DNA from: Acholoe squamosa
Taxonomy: Eukaryota > Annelida > Polychaeta > Phyllodocida > Polynoidae
Reading direction: 5' to 3'
Length of the DNA stretch: 64,000 nt
Assembly (NCBI GenBank): GCA_949317995.1
Contig: OX439036.1
Span: 85,008,420 to 85,072,419, forward strand
The notes under the pieces were generated by a model, which was not told where the DNA came from, made no database searches, and worked only from the letters and a program-made list of their open reading frames with translations. A program made the translations under genes and the position numbers. This document shows positions 33,062 to 43,284 of this stretch, piece after piece. Position 1 is the stretch's first letter; each line of letters starts with the position of its first letter.

Positions 33062-36000
33062 TGTTTAGGTGTACCCCAGGTACACTTCAGGTGTCTAGGT
33101 GTACCCCCAGCTAGCATACAGGTGTGTCAGTGTAAACCAAGTACACCATACGTGTCTAGGTGTACCTCAGGTATAGAACAGGTGTGTAGGTGTCCTTTTG
33201 ATGTACCTCAGCTACTTCACAGATGTGCAGGTGCACCTTTGATACAGGACAGGTGTGTAGGTGTACCTTCTACCCTCATGTAGTTTAAAGGTTTGTAGGT
33301 GTACCTCAGATACAGTATAGGTGATCAGGTGTACATTCTTTTGTACCTCATGTACAGTACAGGTGTGTATGTATATCTCACTTATAGTGTTGGTGTGTCT
33401 GTGCACTATATGTACAGTACAAGTGTTTTGATGTACCTCAAGTACAGTACAGGTGTGTAGGTGAACCATATTTACAAATCAGGTGTTCAGGTGTATCTCA
33501 AGTACAGTGCAGGTGTCTAGGTATTCCTTAGGTACAGTACAGGTGTGTAGGTGTACCTTTAGCTGTAGCACAGATTTACCTCATGTATAGTACAGTTGTG
33601 TAGGTGTACTTGAAGTACAGTACAGGTATGTAGGTGTTCCTCAGGTACAGTACAGGTGTGTAGGTGTACCTCAAAACAGTACAGGTGGATAGGTGTTCCT
33701 CAGGTACAGTACAGGTTTGTAGGTGCACCATAGGTACAAGTCAGGTGTTCAGGTTTACCTCAAGGTCAGTACAGGCAGTAGGTGATCAGGTGTACATTTT
33801 TTGTACCTCATGTACAGTACATGTGTGTATGTATATCTCACTTATAGTGTAGGTGTGTATGTGCACTATATGTACAGTACAAGTGTTTTTATGTACCTCA
33901 AGTACAGTACACCTACACAACTGTACTATACATGAGGTACATCTACATACCTGTACTATACCTCAGGTACACCTACATACCTACAAATCAGGTTTTCAGG
34001 TGTACCTCAAGTACAGTGCAGGTGTCTAGGTATTCCTTAGGTACAGTACAGGTGTGTAGGTGTACCTTTAGCTGTAGCACAGGTGCACAGTTGTACCTCA
34101 AACTCAGTACAGGTGTGTAGGTGTACTTCAGGTATAGTACAGGTATGTAGATTTACCTCATGTACAGTACAGTTGTGTAGGTGTACTTGAAGTACAGTAC
34201 AGGTATATAGGTGTTCTTCAGGTAGAGTACAGGTGTGTAGGTGTACCTCAAAACAGTGCAGGTGGGTAGGTGTTCCTCAGGTACAGAACAGGTGTATAGG
34301 TGCACTATATGTACAGTACAAGTGTTTAGATGTACCTCAAGTACAGTACAGGTGTGTAGGTGAACCATATTTACAATTCAGGTGTTCAGGTGTACCTCAA
34401 GTACAGTACAGGTGTCTAGGCATTACTTAGGTACAGTGTAGGTGTACCTTTAGCTGTAGCACAGGTGCACAGTTGTACCTCAAGCTCAGTACAGGTGGGT
34501 AGGTGTACCTCCGGTATAGTACAGGTATGTAGATTTACCTCATGTATAGTACAGTTGTGTAGGTGTACTTGAAGTACAGTACAGGTATGTGGGTGTTCTT
34601 CAGGTAGAGTACAGGTGTGTAGGTGTACCTCAAAACAGTACAGGTGGGTAGGTGTTCCTCAGGTACAGTACAGGTTTGTAGGTGCACCATAGGTACAAGT
34701 CAGGTGTTCAGGTTTACCTCAAGGTCAGTACAGGCAGTAGGTGATCAGGTGTACATTTTTTGTACCTCATGTACAGTACATGTGTGTATGTATATCTCAC
34801 TTATAGTGTAGGTGTGTATGTGCACTATATGTACAGTACAAGTGTTTTGATGTACCTCAAGTACAGTACAGGTGTGTAGGTGAACCATATTTACAATCAG
34901 GTGTTCAGGTGTACCTCAAGTACAGTACAGGTGTCTAGGCATTACTTAGGTACAGTGTAGGTGTACCTTTAGCTGTAGCACAGGTGCACAGTTGTACCTC
35001 AAACTCAGTACAGGTGTGTAGGTGTACCTCAGGTATAGTACAGGTATGTAGATTTACCTCATGTATAGTACAGTTGTGTAGGTGTACTTGAAGTACAGTA
35101 CAGGTATGTAGGTGTTCTTCAGGTAGAGTACAGGTGTGTAGATGTACCTCAAAACAGTACAGGTGGGTAGGTGTTCCTCAGGTACAGAACAGGTGTGTAG
35201 GTGCACTATATGTACAGTACAAGTGTTTAGATGTACCTCAAGTACAGTACAGGTGTGTAGGTGAACCATATTTACAATTCAGGTGTTCAGGTGTACCTCA
35301 AGTACAGTACAGGTGTCTAGGCATTACTTAGGTACAGTGTAGGTGTACCTTTAGCTGTAGCACAGGTGCACAGTTGTACCTCAAGCTCAGTACAGGTGGG
35401 TAGGTGTACCTCCGGTATAGTACAGGTATGTAGATTTACCTCATGTATAGTACAGTTGTGTAGGTGTACTTGAAGTACAGTACAGGTATGTAGGTGTTCT
35501 TCAGGTAGAGTACAGGTGTGTAGGTGTACCTCAAAACAGTACAGGTGGGTAGGTGTTCCTCAGGTACAGTACAGGTGTCTAGGTATTACTTAGGTACAGT
35601 GTAGGTGTACCTTTAGCTGTAGCACAGGTACACTATAGGTACAGTACAGGTATGTAGGTGTACCTCAGGTATAGTTCAGGTATGTAGATGTACCTCAGGT
35701 ATAGTACAATTGTGTAGGTGTACCTGAAGTACAGTACAGGTGTGTAGGTGTTCCTCAGGTTGAGTACAGGTGTGTAGGTGCACCATAGGTATAATTGAGG
35801 TGTTTAGGTGTACCTCAAGTACAGTACAGGTGTCTAGGTATTCCTCAGGTACAGTACAGGTGTGTAGATGTACCTCATATATAGTACAGTTGTGTGGGTG
35901 TACTTGAAGTACAGTACAGGTATGTAGCTGTTCCTCAGGTACAGTACAGGTGTGTAGATGTACCTCAAAACAGTACAGGTGGGTAGGTGTTCCTGAGGTA

Positions 36001-37150
36001 CAGAACAGGTGTGTAGGTGCACTATATGTACAGTACAAGTGTTTAGATGTACCTCAAGTACAGTACAGGTGTGTAGGTGAACCATATTTACAATTCAGGT
36101 GTTCAGGTGTACCTCAAGTACAGTACAGGTGTCTAGGCATTACTTAGGTACAGTGTAGGTGTACCTTTAGCTGTAGCACAGGTGCACAGTTGTACCTCAA
36201 GCTCAGTACAGGTGGGTAGGTGTACCTCCGGTATAGTACAGGTATGTAGATTTACCTCATGTATAGTACAGTTGTGTAGGTGTACTTGAAGTACAGTACA
36301 GGTATGTAGGTGTTCTTCAGGTAGAGTACAGGTGTGTAGGTGTACCTCAAAACAGTACAGGTGGGTAGGTGTTCCTCAGGTACAGTACAGGTGTCTAGGT
36401 ATTACTTAGGTACAGTGTAGGTGTACCTTTAGCTGTAGCACAGGTACACTATAGGTACAGTACAGGTATGTAGGTGTACCTCAGGTATAGTACAGGTATG
36501 TAGATGTACCTCAGGTATAGTACAATTGTGTAGGTGTACCTGAAGTACAGTACAGGTGTGTAGGTGTTCCTCAGGTACAGTACAGGTGTGTAGGTGCACC
36601 TCATATATAGTACAGTTGTGTGGGTGTACTTGAAGTACAGTACAGGTATGTAGCTGTTCCTCAGGTACAGTACAGGTGTGTAGATGTACCTCAAAACAGT
36701 ACAGGTGTGTAGGTGTACCTCAGCTATCGTACAGTTGTACATCGGATGCACTCAAGGTGTGTATGTGTACCTTTGGTGCACCTCTAGTACAGGTGAGTAG
36801 GTGTACCTTTGGTGTACCTCAGGTACTCTACTGCTGTGTAGGTACAAATCGGGTATAGTACAGGTGTGTAACTGTCCTTCAGGTATAGTACAGGTGTGTA
36901 GGTATACCTCAGGTACCAAAGGTGTACCTTTGGTGTACCTCAGGTACTCTACTGCTGTGTAGGTACACATCAGGTATAGTACAGGTGTGTAACTGTCCCT
37001 CAGGTATAGTACAGGTGTGTAGGTATACCTCAGGTACAGTGCAGGTGTACCTCCAGCTAGCATACAGGTGTGTCGGTGTAACCCAGGTACAATACAGGTG
37101 TGTAGGTCTACCGTAAATTCTCTCGTATAGTACAGGTGTGTAGGTATACC
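33062..37150. repeat. 30-bp minisatellite, block 3, with nested higher-order copies
   Basis: Same family as 29.8 kb. Long near-identical blocks recur: about 33,600-33,900 with 34,560-34,860 (959 bp apart), and about 34,150-34,430 with 35,054-35,331 (901 bp) and 35,870-36,147 (816 bp). A stretch at about 33,910-33,990 reads in the opposite orientation. Confidence 0.92.
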
Positions 37151-37640
37151 TGCGAGAATCCAAATCCAAATTAGGCTTATAGAATTGGCCCAATGTCTGG
37201 GTGCGGCTTATGTGAGGGTTTTTTCGCACTATGAAAGAGTACTAAACCTTCATTTTCAAGCCTTGGAGATGCCCTATGGCTTATCTCAAAGTTGGGGGTC
37301 CTGCTTATATGAGGGATGCGGCTGATATGACAACTTACGGTACCTCCCCAGGGATGTGTGTAGCTGTAGCTCAGGTACAGCATAGGTGTGTAGCCTTACC
37401 TCAGGTGTACCCCAGGTGCAGTGGAGGTCCTGCTTATTTGAGGGATGCGGCTGATACGACAGATTTTACGGTACCTCCCCAGGGATGTGTGTAGCTGTAG
37501 CTCAGGTACAGCATAGGTGTGTAGCCTTACCTCAGGTGTACCCCAGGTGCAGTGGAGGTCCTGCTTATTTGAGGGATGCGGCTGATACGACAGATTTTAC
37601 GGTACCTCCCCAGGGATGTGTGTAGCTGTAGCTCAGGTAC
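37151..37640. repeat. Mixed block: minisatellite, MITE-like fragment and a 124-bp tandem unit
   Basis: A fragment ending TTACGGTACC resembles the TACCGTAA MITE. The segment GGTCCTGCTTATTTGAGGGA to GTAGCTGTAGCTCAGGTACA repeats about every 124 bp between 37,300 and 37,640. Confidence 0.7.
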
Positions 37641-37777
37641 ATAGATAGAACTGAACGACCGTGGTGTACGAGGTGGTCGATCCACCATGAGGGAGTTGTC
37701 TCCAGGGGAGGTTAGTTCTATATTTATTTTATGTTTTTAGAGTGTTTAATTAACTGAAAATTAGCAAAATCCGTTAC

Positions 37778-37952
37778 CGTAGTTCACCGCACGAGCGCCG
37801 GTCCGCCATTTTGAATGTTTACACGCAGCCAGAACGAGGCTACCATACTGGATCGGCCGCTGTGGTGGATCGGCACACGTTACGCCACTGGGGGTGTGCG
37901 GATCGACCCTGCAATGCAATCGCTATGGAAAGAAGTTATTCACATAAAATAA
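37778..37952. repeat. Dispersed repeat, copy 2 (GCGCCGGTCCGCCATTTTGA)
   Basis: Second copy of the repeat at 25,555-25,733, same orientation. Confidence 0.75.
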
Positions 37953-38440
37953 AGTACAGGTGTGTAGGTACAATACAGGTATCTAGGGTAAAGGCGTACC
38001 TCCAGCTAGCGTACAGGTGTGTCAGGTGTAACCTCAGGTACACTACAGGTGTGTAGCTGTAACCCAGGTACAATACAGGTGTTTAGGTGTACCTCAGGTA
38101 CAGTACAGGTGTCTAGAAAGGACTTAATGTCCGAGAAACCTTGAATGTCTGAGTTCCTTTATGGCCCCCGGACGTAAAACTAAACAAACAAACAAACAGG
38201 TACAGTATAGGTGTATAGCCTTACCTCAGGAGGTGTACCTCAGGTACAGTACAGGTGTGTAGGTGTACCTTGAGAAGCATACAATTGTGTAGGTGTGTCT
38301 CAGGTACAGGACCTGTGTGTTATGGTGTTACACATACAGGTGTGTAGGTTTATAGTTGTGTAGGCATACCTTCAGGTAGTGTACAGGTGTTTAGGTATCC
38401 CTCAGGTACATTGCTTAGGTGTACTTCCAGGTAGTGTAAA
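37953..38440. repeat. 30-bp minisatellite, block 4 (degenerate)
   Basis: Degenerate units of the same family, interrupted near 38,115-38,200 by unrelated sequence with an (AAAC)n run. Confidence 0.8.
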
Positions 38441-38754
38441 TGTTCTAGCCAATAGTGTTACTATTATGGCCTCTTTAAGCCCTAGGTTCTTAAATAAGAG
38501 TCCGTCTCAAATGAGTGTAGGGGTAGGCGTGTGTTGAAATAAGCTTTAAGCAATAAAAACATTTCCATGGCAAATTGTTCATGATCAACTGTGGTCTCTT
38601 TCACAATTCTCCTGATGTTTATATTTTCAGATACACCACAATGCAGGCGAACTTCGATGGTACGACACAGTACAGACACAGACTCTGATAAGATGGCTCC
38701 TGGGAATTCTTGCCTCGCTCAATATTCATTGTTCTACAAGACTGACAACAGAAA

Positions 38755-39140
38755 ACAGCCAATGGTGATTTTTATTACAGCAAACATTCCTGAACACAAC
38801 ATTTTTGCACTGTACTATATATAGTATTTCCCCATGTAAAAGCCAGGCCCTGTTTTAGACCTTTTATAGGTTCCTCTCAAATTTAGGGTGCAGCTTTAAG
38901 TCAGGTGTGGTTTATGCGCATTCAAGACTCTGGTAGTGCTCATCTGAAAACAGATAGAATACAGCCAATGGTGACTTATATTACAGAGGATATGCATTGA
39001 TACAGCAAGCATTCCTTTGCACTGTACTTTATACCGTAAAGGCTGGGCCCCGTTTTAGAACTTTTATAACTTGCTCAGAAATTTAGGGTGCGGCTTTAAG
39101 TCAGGTGTGGTTTCTGTGCAATTAATAGTCTAGTAGTGCT
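38755..39140. repeat. About 206-bp diverged tandem duplication upstream of the SGNH gene
   Basis: ACAGCCAATGGTGA at 38,755 and 38,961 starts two copies, each continuing through TTTGCACTGTACT, CCGTTTTAGA-like text, and GCTTTAAGTCAGGTGTGGTT. It ends about 50 bp before the ORF and may carry its 5' flank. Confidence 0.8.
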
Positions 39141-39190
39141 AATCATTTTGACTGTACATTAATTGTTAACTCTGACATTACTTGAGCATC

Positions 39191-39844
39191 ATGGCATATA
39201 ATGTAATACTTCTTTCCAATTCTAGAGGTAAAGATATTAAGCCACAGATGGAAACTGCGCTTCAAGAAGACAGTCTTCGTGACACCATATCTTTTGATGT
39301 ACAGCCTTTTAGTGGTGCCACGATTGACTCTCTTGTTTTTCATGGTTTGAGATATCTTAGGCAGTCCTCGCATTGCCACTTGTTATATGTAATGGCAGGA
39401 GTGAATGACTTGAGTTTCCTTCAGCCTGATTATTCTGTGATTCCTGCATTTTCCGATGAGGAAACATTGTTGAAAACTATTTTCCCTAGACTTACTGCTG
39501 CCGCTGATATTTTTCAACGGTATGCAGATAAAGTTGTACTGTGTGAGTTGGTGGGTCTTTCTTTTAGAAATGTCAACACAGGCAAGAGCAACCTTCCTTT
39601 TCCAGATGAACAGGAAGTTGTCAACAATGCTGTGCCTGTGTTGAATGACTGGATAACAGAATGGAACCAACAGCACAGTGTTACAAGTCCATTTTTTATG
39701 CAGCTGGTCCACAAACCCAGACCAAATGGATCATACCAACCAAGGTACAACCCCACTTTGAGAGATGGTCTACACTTTAACGACTCAACATCCAAGAAAT
39801 TTGCAAGAAACATTGTGCGGACTATTATGGGTAACCTTTCATAA
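39191..39844 (+). CDS. SGNH/GDSL-like hydrolase, 217 aa, intact
   Basis: Starts at ATG 39,191 (the frame is open a little further, but with no earlier ATG nearby). All four SGNH blocks are recognisable. The nucleophile block is ILLSNSRGKD (Ser11 the likely nucleophile). Then come FSGATIDS (Gly42), AGVNDLS (Asn72) and DGLHFND (Asp192, His195). The family contains esterases and acyl-hydrolases, and also non-catalytic domains linked to invertebrate mobile elements. No signal peptide or membrane segment, so probably intracellular. It may be a single-exon gene or a terminal exon. The substrate cannot be told from sequence. Confidence 0.78.
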   Translation: MAYNVILLSNSRGKDIKPQMETALQEDSLRDTISFDVQPFSGATIDSLVFHGLRYLRQSSHCHLLYVMAGVNDLSFLQPDYSVIPAFSDEETLLKTIFPRLTAAADIFQRYADKVVLCELVGLSFRNVNTGKSNLPFPDEQEVVNNAVPVLNDWITEWNQQHSVTSPFFMQLVHKPRPNGSYQPRYNPTLRDGLHFNDSTSKKFARNIVRTIMGNLS

Positions 39845-40069
39845 TGTGGATAGTCTAGATAAGACTAGTGTTCCTTTTTAACAGGAAAGAAATGTTTTAT
39901 GTAAGATGCGGTAAAAGCCTTTTCTTCGTCAAGGGCTAAACTTTATCACTCTATCTTCTAACTTTAACTGTGGTCTGGGTTTGTGAGCCAGCTGTAACAT
40001 AAAGTTCTGCAATACTAGTTACAGATTAGTTGCATTGTTTTACCTATACGCTATATCAGGCACCTCTAT

Positions 40070-40295
40070 TGTTACGTCAGGTAGATAATGAATGCTTTTT
40101 TTTAACCTCAGGTAGACAACAAACCCCTTCTCTATCTCAGGTAGACACCTGCCCTTTCTCTACCTCAGGTAGACAACTAGCCCCTCACTACCTTAGGTAG
40201 GCAACTAGCCCCTTCTCTACCTCAGGCAACTAGCCCCTTCCCTACCTCAGATAGGCAACTAGGCCCTTCTCTACCTCGGGTAGACAAGGTACTTG
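40070..40295. repeat. About 29-bp minisatellite in the 3' region of the SGNH gene
   Basis: Seven or eight units of CCCCTTCTCTACCTCAGGTA then GACAACTAG, degenerate. Confidence 0.8.
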
Positions 40296-41302
40296 AAGTA
40301 TATTTAACTGCAGCAGGGGCAAGGGCCATCCAAGGGAACCATGGGAGGTGCTAGAACAGCCCTTCTCGCTCTCCCAGTCCTTTAGTACCTTTAGTCGAGC
40401 AGTAGTTTGAGGATACATGTAAGGGAATCCCTGGGTTGGGTTAGAACGGCCCTTGTCCCTCCCCTGGTTTGGGAATAGGAGGTAGAAGTAGGGACTAAGG
40501 TGGAATTGTTATGGATTGTTAAGGGATAGTGTATCATGCACATTCAAGTATTTCAGGTTTAATAATTGTAGATATTTCAATTGTTGATAGGTCAGACTGT
40601 CCTGTGATAAGTATTCCGGTGAATGCTTTTTACAGACAATACCCTGGAAATACTTTTTGGCAATAATTTCAACATATCATGAGATGTATGAAAATCCACT
40701 GAGACAATCAATTATTGTGGGTGGATGGAAGTCATACTATGAATTGCTCACTGAGCCTGATAAACCCTACTAAGAGATAACGGTATCCCTGTGATAATTC
40801 TAGGTATCCTTTTACATTGATTAAATGTTTGTAGAATATGGATTAACTATTTTGATCATGGTAAAAAACCGAATGAAACTCCTTGGGGGCAGTGATATGA
40901 GTGCACTACAAATTAAAGAGTGTTGGGATGTGCCTCATGTCTAATTCAACACCTGAACAATATACATTTCCATGAATGTTAGATAATAACATTGAATGAC
41001 ACAGCTCTGTACAATTAAGTCAATAAATATGATGTAATAGTAAAATGTGCAGATAATAAACCATGTATTACTAGACAAGGTAGTATAAATGTTTCTAAGG
41101 AAGTACAGTGCGACATTATGCATAATTGATATTTGATAACAACCTGTCTCAAATGAAACTAGGACAGCAGTTAAATTGAATGAAATTTAGGGATTAAGAA
41201 TCGTTATTGTTGATGTACAATGCATGCTGACTAACATGAAATGTGTCATTTGTGTAATGAATTATAAAGACATATTGACACCAAGATTGAATCTGTATTT
41301 TG

Positions 41303-41331
41303 AATAAACTATTGTTCAGATCAAGAATAAA
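41303..41331 (+). terminator. Two polyadenylation signals
   Basis: AATAAA at 41,303-41,308 and 41,326-41,331, about 1.46 kb after the SGNH stop codon and in the right orientation. If used, the 3' UTR would be unusually long and contain the 29-bp minisatellite. Confidence 0.5.
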
Positions 41332-41559
41332 GCTGTATTTAATTTCATTCATTTATATTACTGTTTTCCAATAAGGGCTGAAATTGAGAATACTCAACAT
41401 CCATGTAAGGATGGATGTATGATTGACATAGATGAGCTATGACAGCCCTGTTAGGAAATTTGAAATAGATTTAGGGTGGCTGTTGGGAATAGAGTATCTT
41501 CACAATATTCTCACCAGAGTCCCAAAATGATATGTCCTTTTCACATGTGCAAAGAGAAG

Positions 41560-41650
41560 GGGGGTGATCATTTCTAACAACAGGGGGGACTTGTGGGTTT
41601 GAGGGGGGTCGGAATTTTTTCGACCCCTTGACTGGGGGGGGTCAGAGATC
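41560..41650. mobile_element. Fragment of the GGGAGTGGTCATT MITE family
   Basis: GGGTGATCATTTCTAACAAC followed by G runs and TTTTTTCGACCCC. The right terminus is missing. Confidence 0.6.
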
Positions 41651-41918
41651 ATGCATCGGACAGGAGCAGAAACGTGAAACGATGCATTTTTCGCAGGGAA
41701 GACTTACTTTAATCTTTTTAATTTTGTTCAATCCGTAATCAGTGATGTCTTGCCATCATTTTAACTCCTTGCTGAAGCAAATCGGAGTATTTTGAGTGTA
41801 TGAGGTGAAAAAAATATGATCATATGATCCCATTACAGGTGTGAGGGGAAGGAAGGTTAGTCTACATAAAGAAAAAAAACGAGACAAAGCACTGTGGTGT
41901 ACAGCCTCATATAGGAAC

Positions 41919-42150
41919 TCATTTATCTCCACTAGCTTTGCGTCGACTCCGCTGTAACGGCCTAGCCATATCCGAAACGGGTGACCAAGATTTCTCTAGC
42001 TCAGCCTGCTCAATACGAGCTAACCTGGCCTTCAACCTACCACCTCGGTGCGATTGATACAACAGCTGGGGGTTTGTTGATTCTAGCCTTCCTACCACAT
42101 TTACAACTTTTCTTACTTTGATGTTTGGTAGTGGCAGTCGGCGCCTTGAT
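41919..42150 (-). CDS. Candidate terminal coding exon of an unidentified basic protein
   Basis: Acceptor GTCAGTCTCCTGCAG leads into a 77-codon open frame: SRRRLPLPNIKVRKVVNVVG, then SHRGGRLKARLARIEQAEL, ending MARPLQRSRRKASGDK and TGA. Composition (Arg/Lys/Leu-rich, no repeats) is more protein-like than the surrounding sequence. It lies tail-to-tail with the SGNH gene. The upstream sequence is minisatellite and satellite, so any other exons would lie beyond. Not recognised. Confidence 0.35.
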
Positions 42151-42199
42151 CTGCAGGAGACTGACCTACACTCATTCACCTCAACTGTATCACACCTGA

Positions 42200-42676
42200 G
42201 ACTGACCTACACCAGGTATGGTGAGTGGGTGAAGGTCAAAGTCAAGGGTCATATACAGGTATGGTGTGTGGGTGAAGGTCAGAGTCAGTAGTTGTACAGG
42301 TACGGTGAGTGGGTGAAGTTCAGAGTCAGGGGTTGTACAGGTATGGTGAGTGGGTGAAGGTCACAGCCAGGGGTCATACAGGTATGGTGAGTGTGTGAAG
42401 GTCAGTGGTCAGACAAGCTACAACTGGCCCACCCTCAGCCAAGCCACAGGCTGCAACCACACTCCAGCCACTAAGCAACATGCCTGCACTGATTGCCATA
42501 TTGCAGGTGTGTAGGCGAGTGGTAGGTACCCTACAGGTGGTGCAGGTGAGTGGTAGGTACACTCAGGTGGTGCAAGGGAGTGGTTAATGCCCTACAGGTG
42601 GTGAAGGTGAGTGGTAGGTATGCTACAGGTATGTAGGTGAGCGGCATAGGTACCCTACAGGTGGTGCAGGTGAGTG
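42200..42676. repeat. Minisatellites, about 41-bp then about 30-bp units
   Basis: From 42,215 to about 42,410, units of ACAGGTATGGTGAGTGGGTG then AAGGTCAGAGTCAGGGGTCAT. From 42,500, degenerate GTGCAGGTGAGTGGTAGGTA units. Confidence 0.85.
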
Positions 42677-42799
42677 AGTGAGTGAGTAATAGATGTTTAA
42701 CGCCATTTCGACAGCTAAGGTCATATTCATGGCGAGAACTACATTACACAATTTCACAGAGGAATGTGTCAGTGCCCACGCATATGTGCACCACACACA
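42677..42799 (-). mobile_element. SINE, tail B, 14-bp target duplication
   Basis: Minus orientation. Flanked by GGTGCAGGTGAGTG at 42,663-42,676 and 42,800-42,813. The (TCAC)n tail lies on the left. The head is truncated to the TGTGTGTGGTGCAC core. Confidence 0.88.
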
Positions 42800-42813
42800 G
42801 GTGCAGGTGAGTG

Positions 42814-43230
42814 GTTGATACCCTATAGGTTTGTAGGGGAGTGTTAGGTACCTGACAGCTGCCATAGGTGATTGGTAGGTACCAATACAGGTTTGTTCTG
42901 GTTGTCTAGGTGATTGGTAGGTAGTATACAGGTAAGTGGGTGTAGGTGAGAGGTGTAGGTGAGAGGTAGGTGTCACACATGTATACAACTGGCATGGGTG
43001 AGTGCACCGGTGGTAATTGTCATAAAGATAAGGAAAGGTGCAGTGGGTAAGCAGGTGGTGTCCTATAGGTATATATGTGAATGGTATGTATCCCACAGGT
43101 AAGTAGATAAGTGGAAGGTGATGCACAGGTAAATTCATGTGATGAAGGTGATTGTTAGATGGTGCACAGATATGTGGTTTTGGTGAGTGGTACCTGTCAT
43201 ACATGTAATTTGAGATGGTGTAGGCTTCCC
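42814..43230. repeat. Degenerate GGTGAGTGGTAGGTA minisatellite continuation
   Basis: Weakly periodic units of about 30 bp fading out before the satellite. Confidence 0.7.
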
Positions 43231-43284
43231 AGTCCCACCAATAAGTACAGATTGTTTTGATAAGGGGTTTGTGTCCAACATGTT

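Noticed and set aside
29959-37230. Many 60-135 aa ORFs reading V-G-V-P-Q-V-Q-Y-R-C or H-T-C-T-V-P-E-V-H repeats
   Set aside because: Translations of the 30-bp minisatellite in several frames on both strands.
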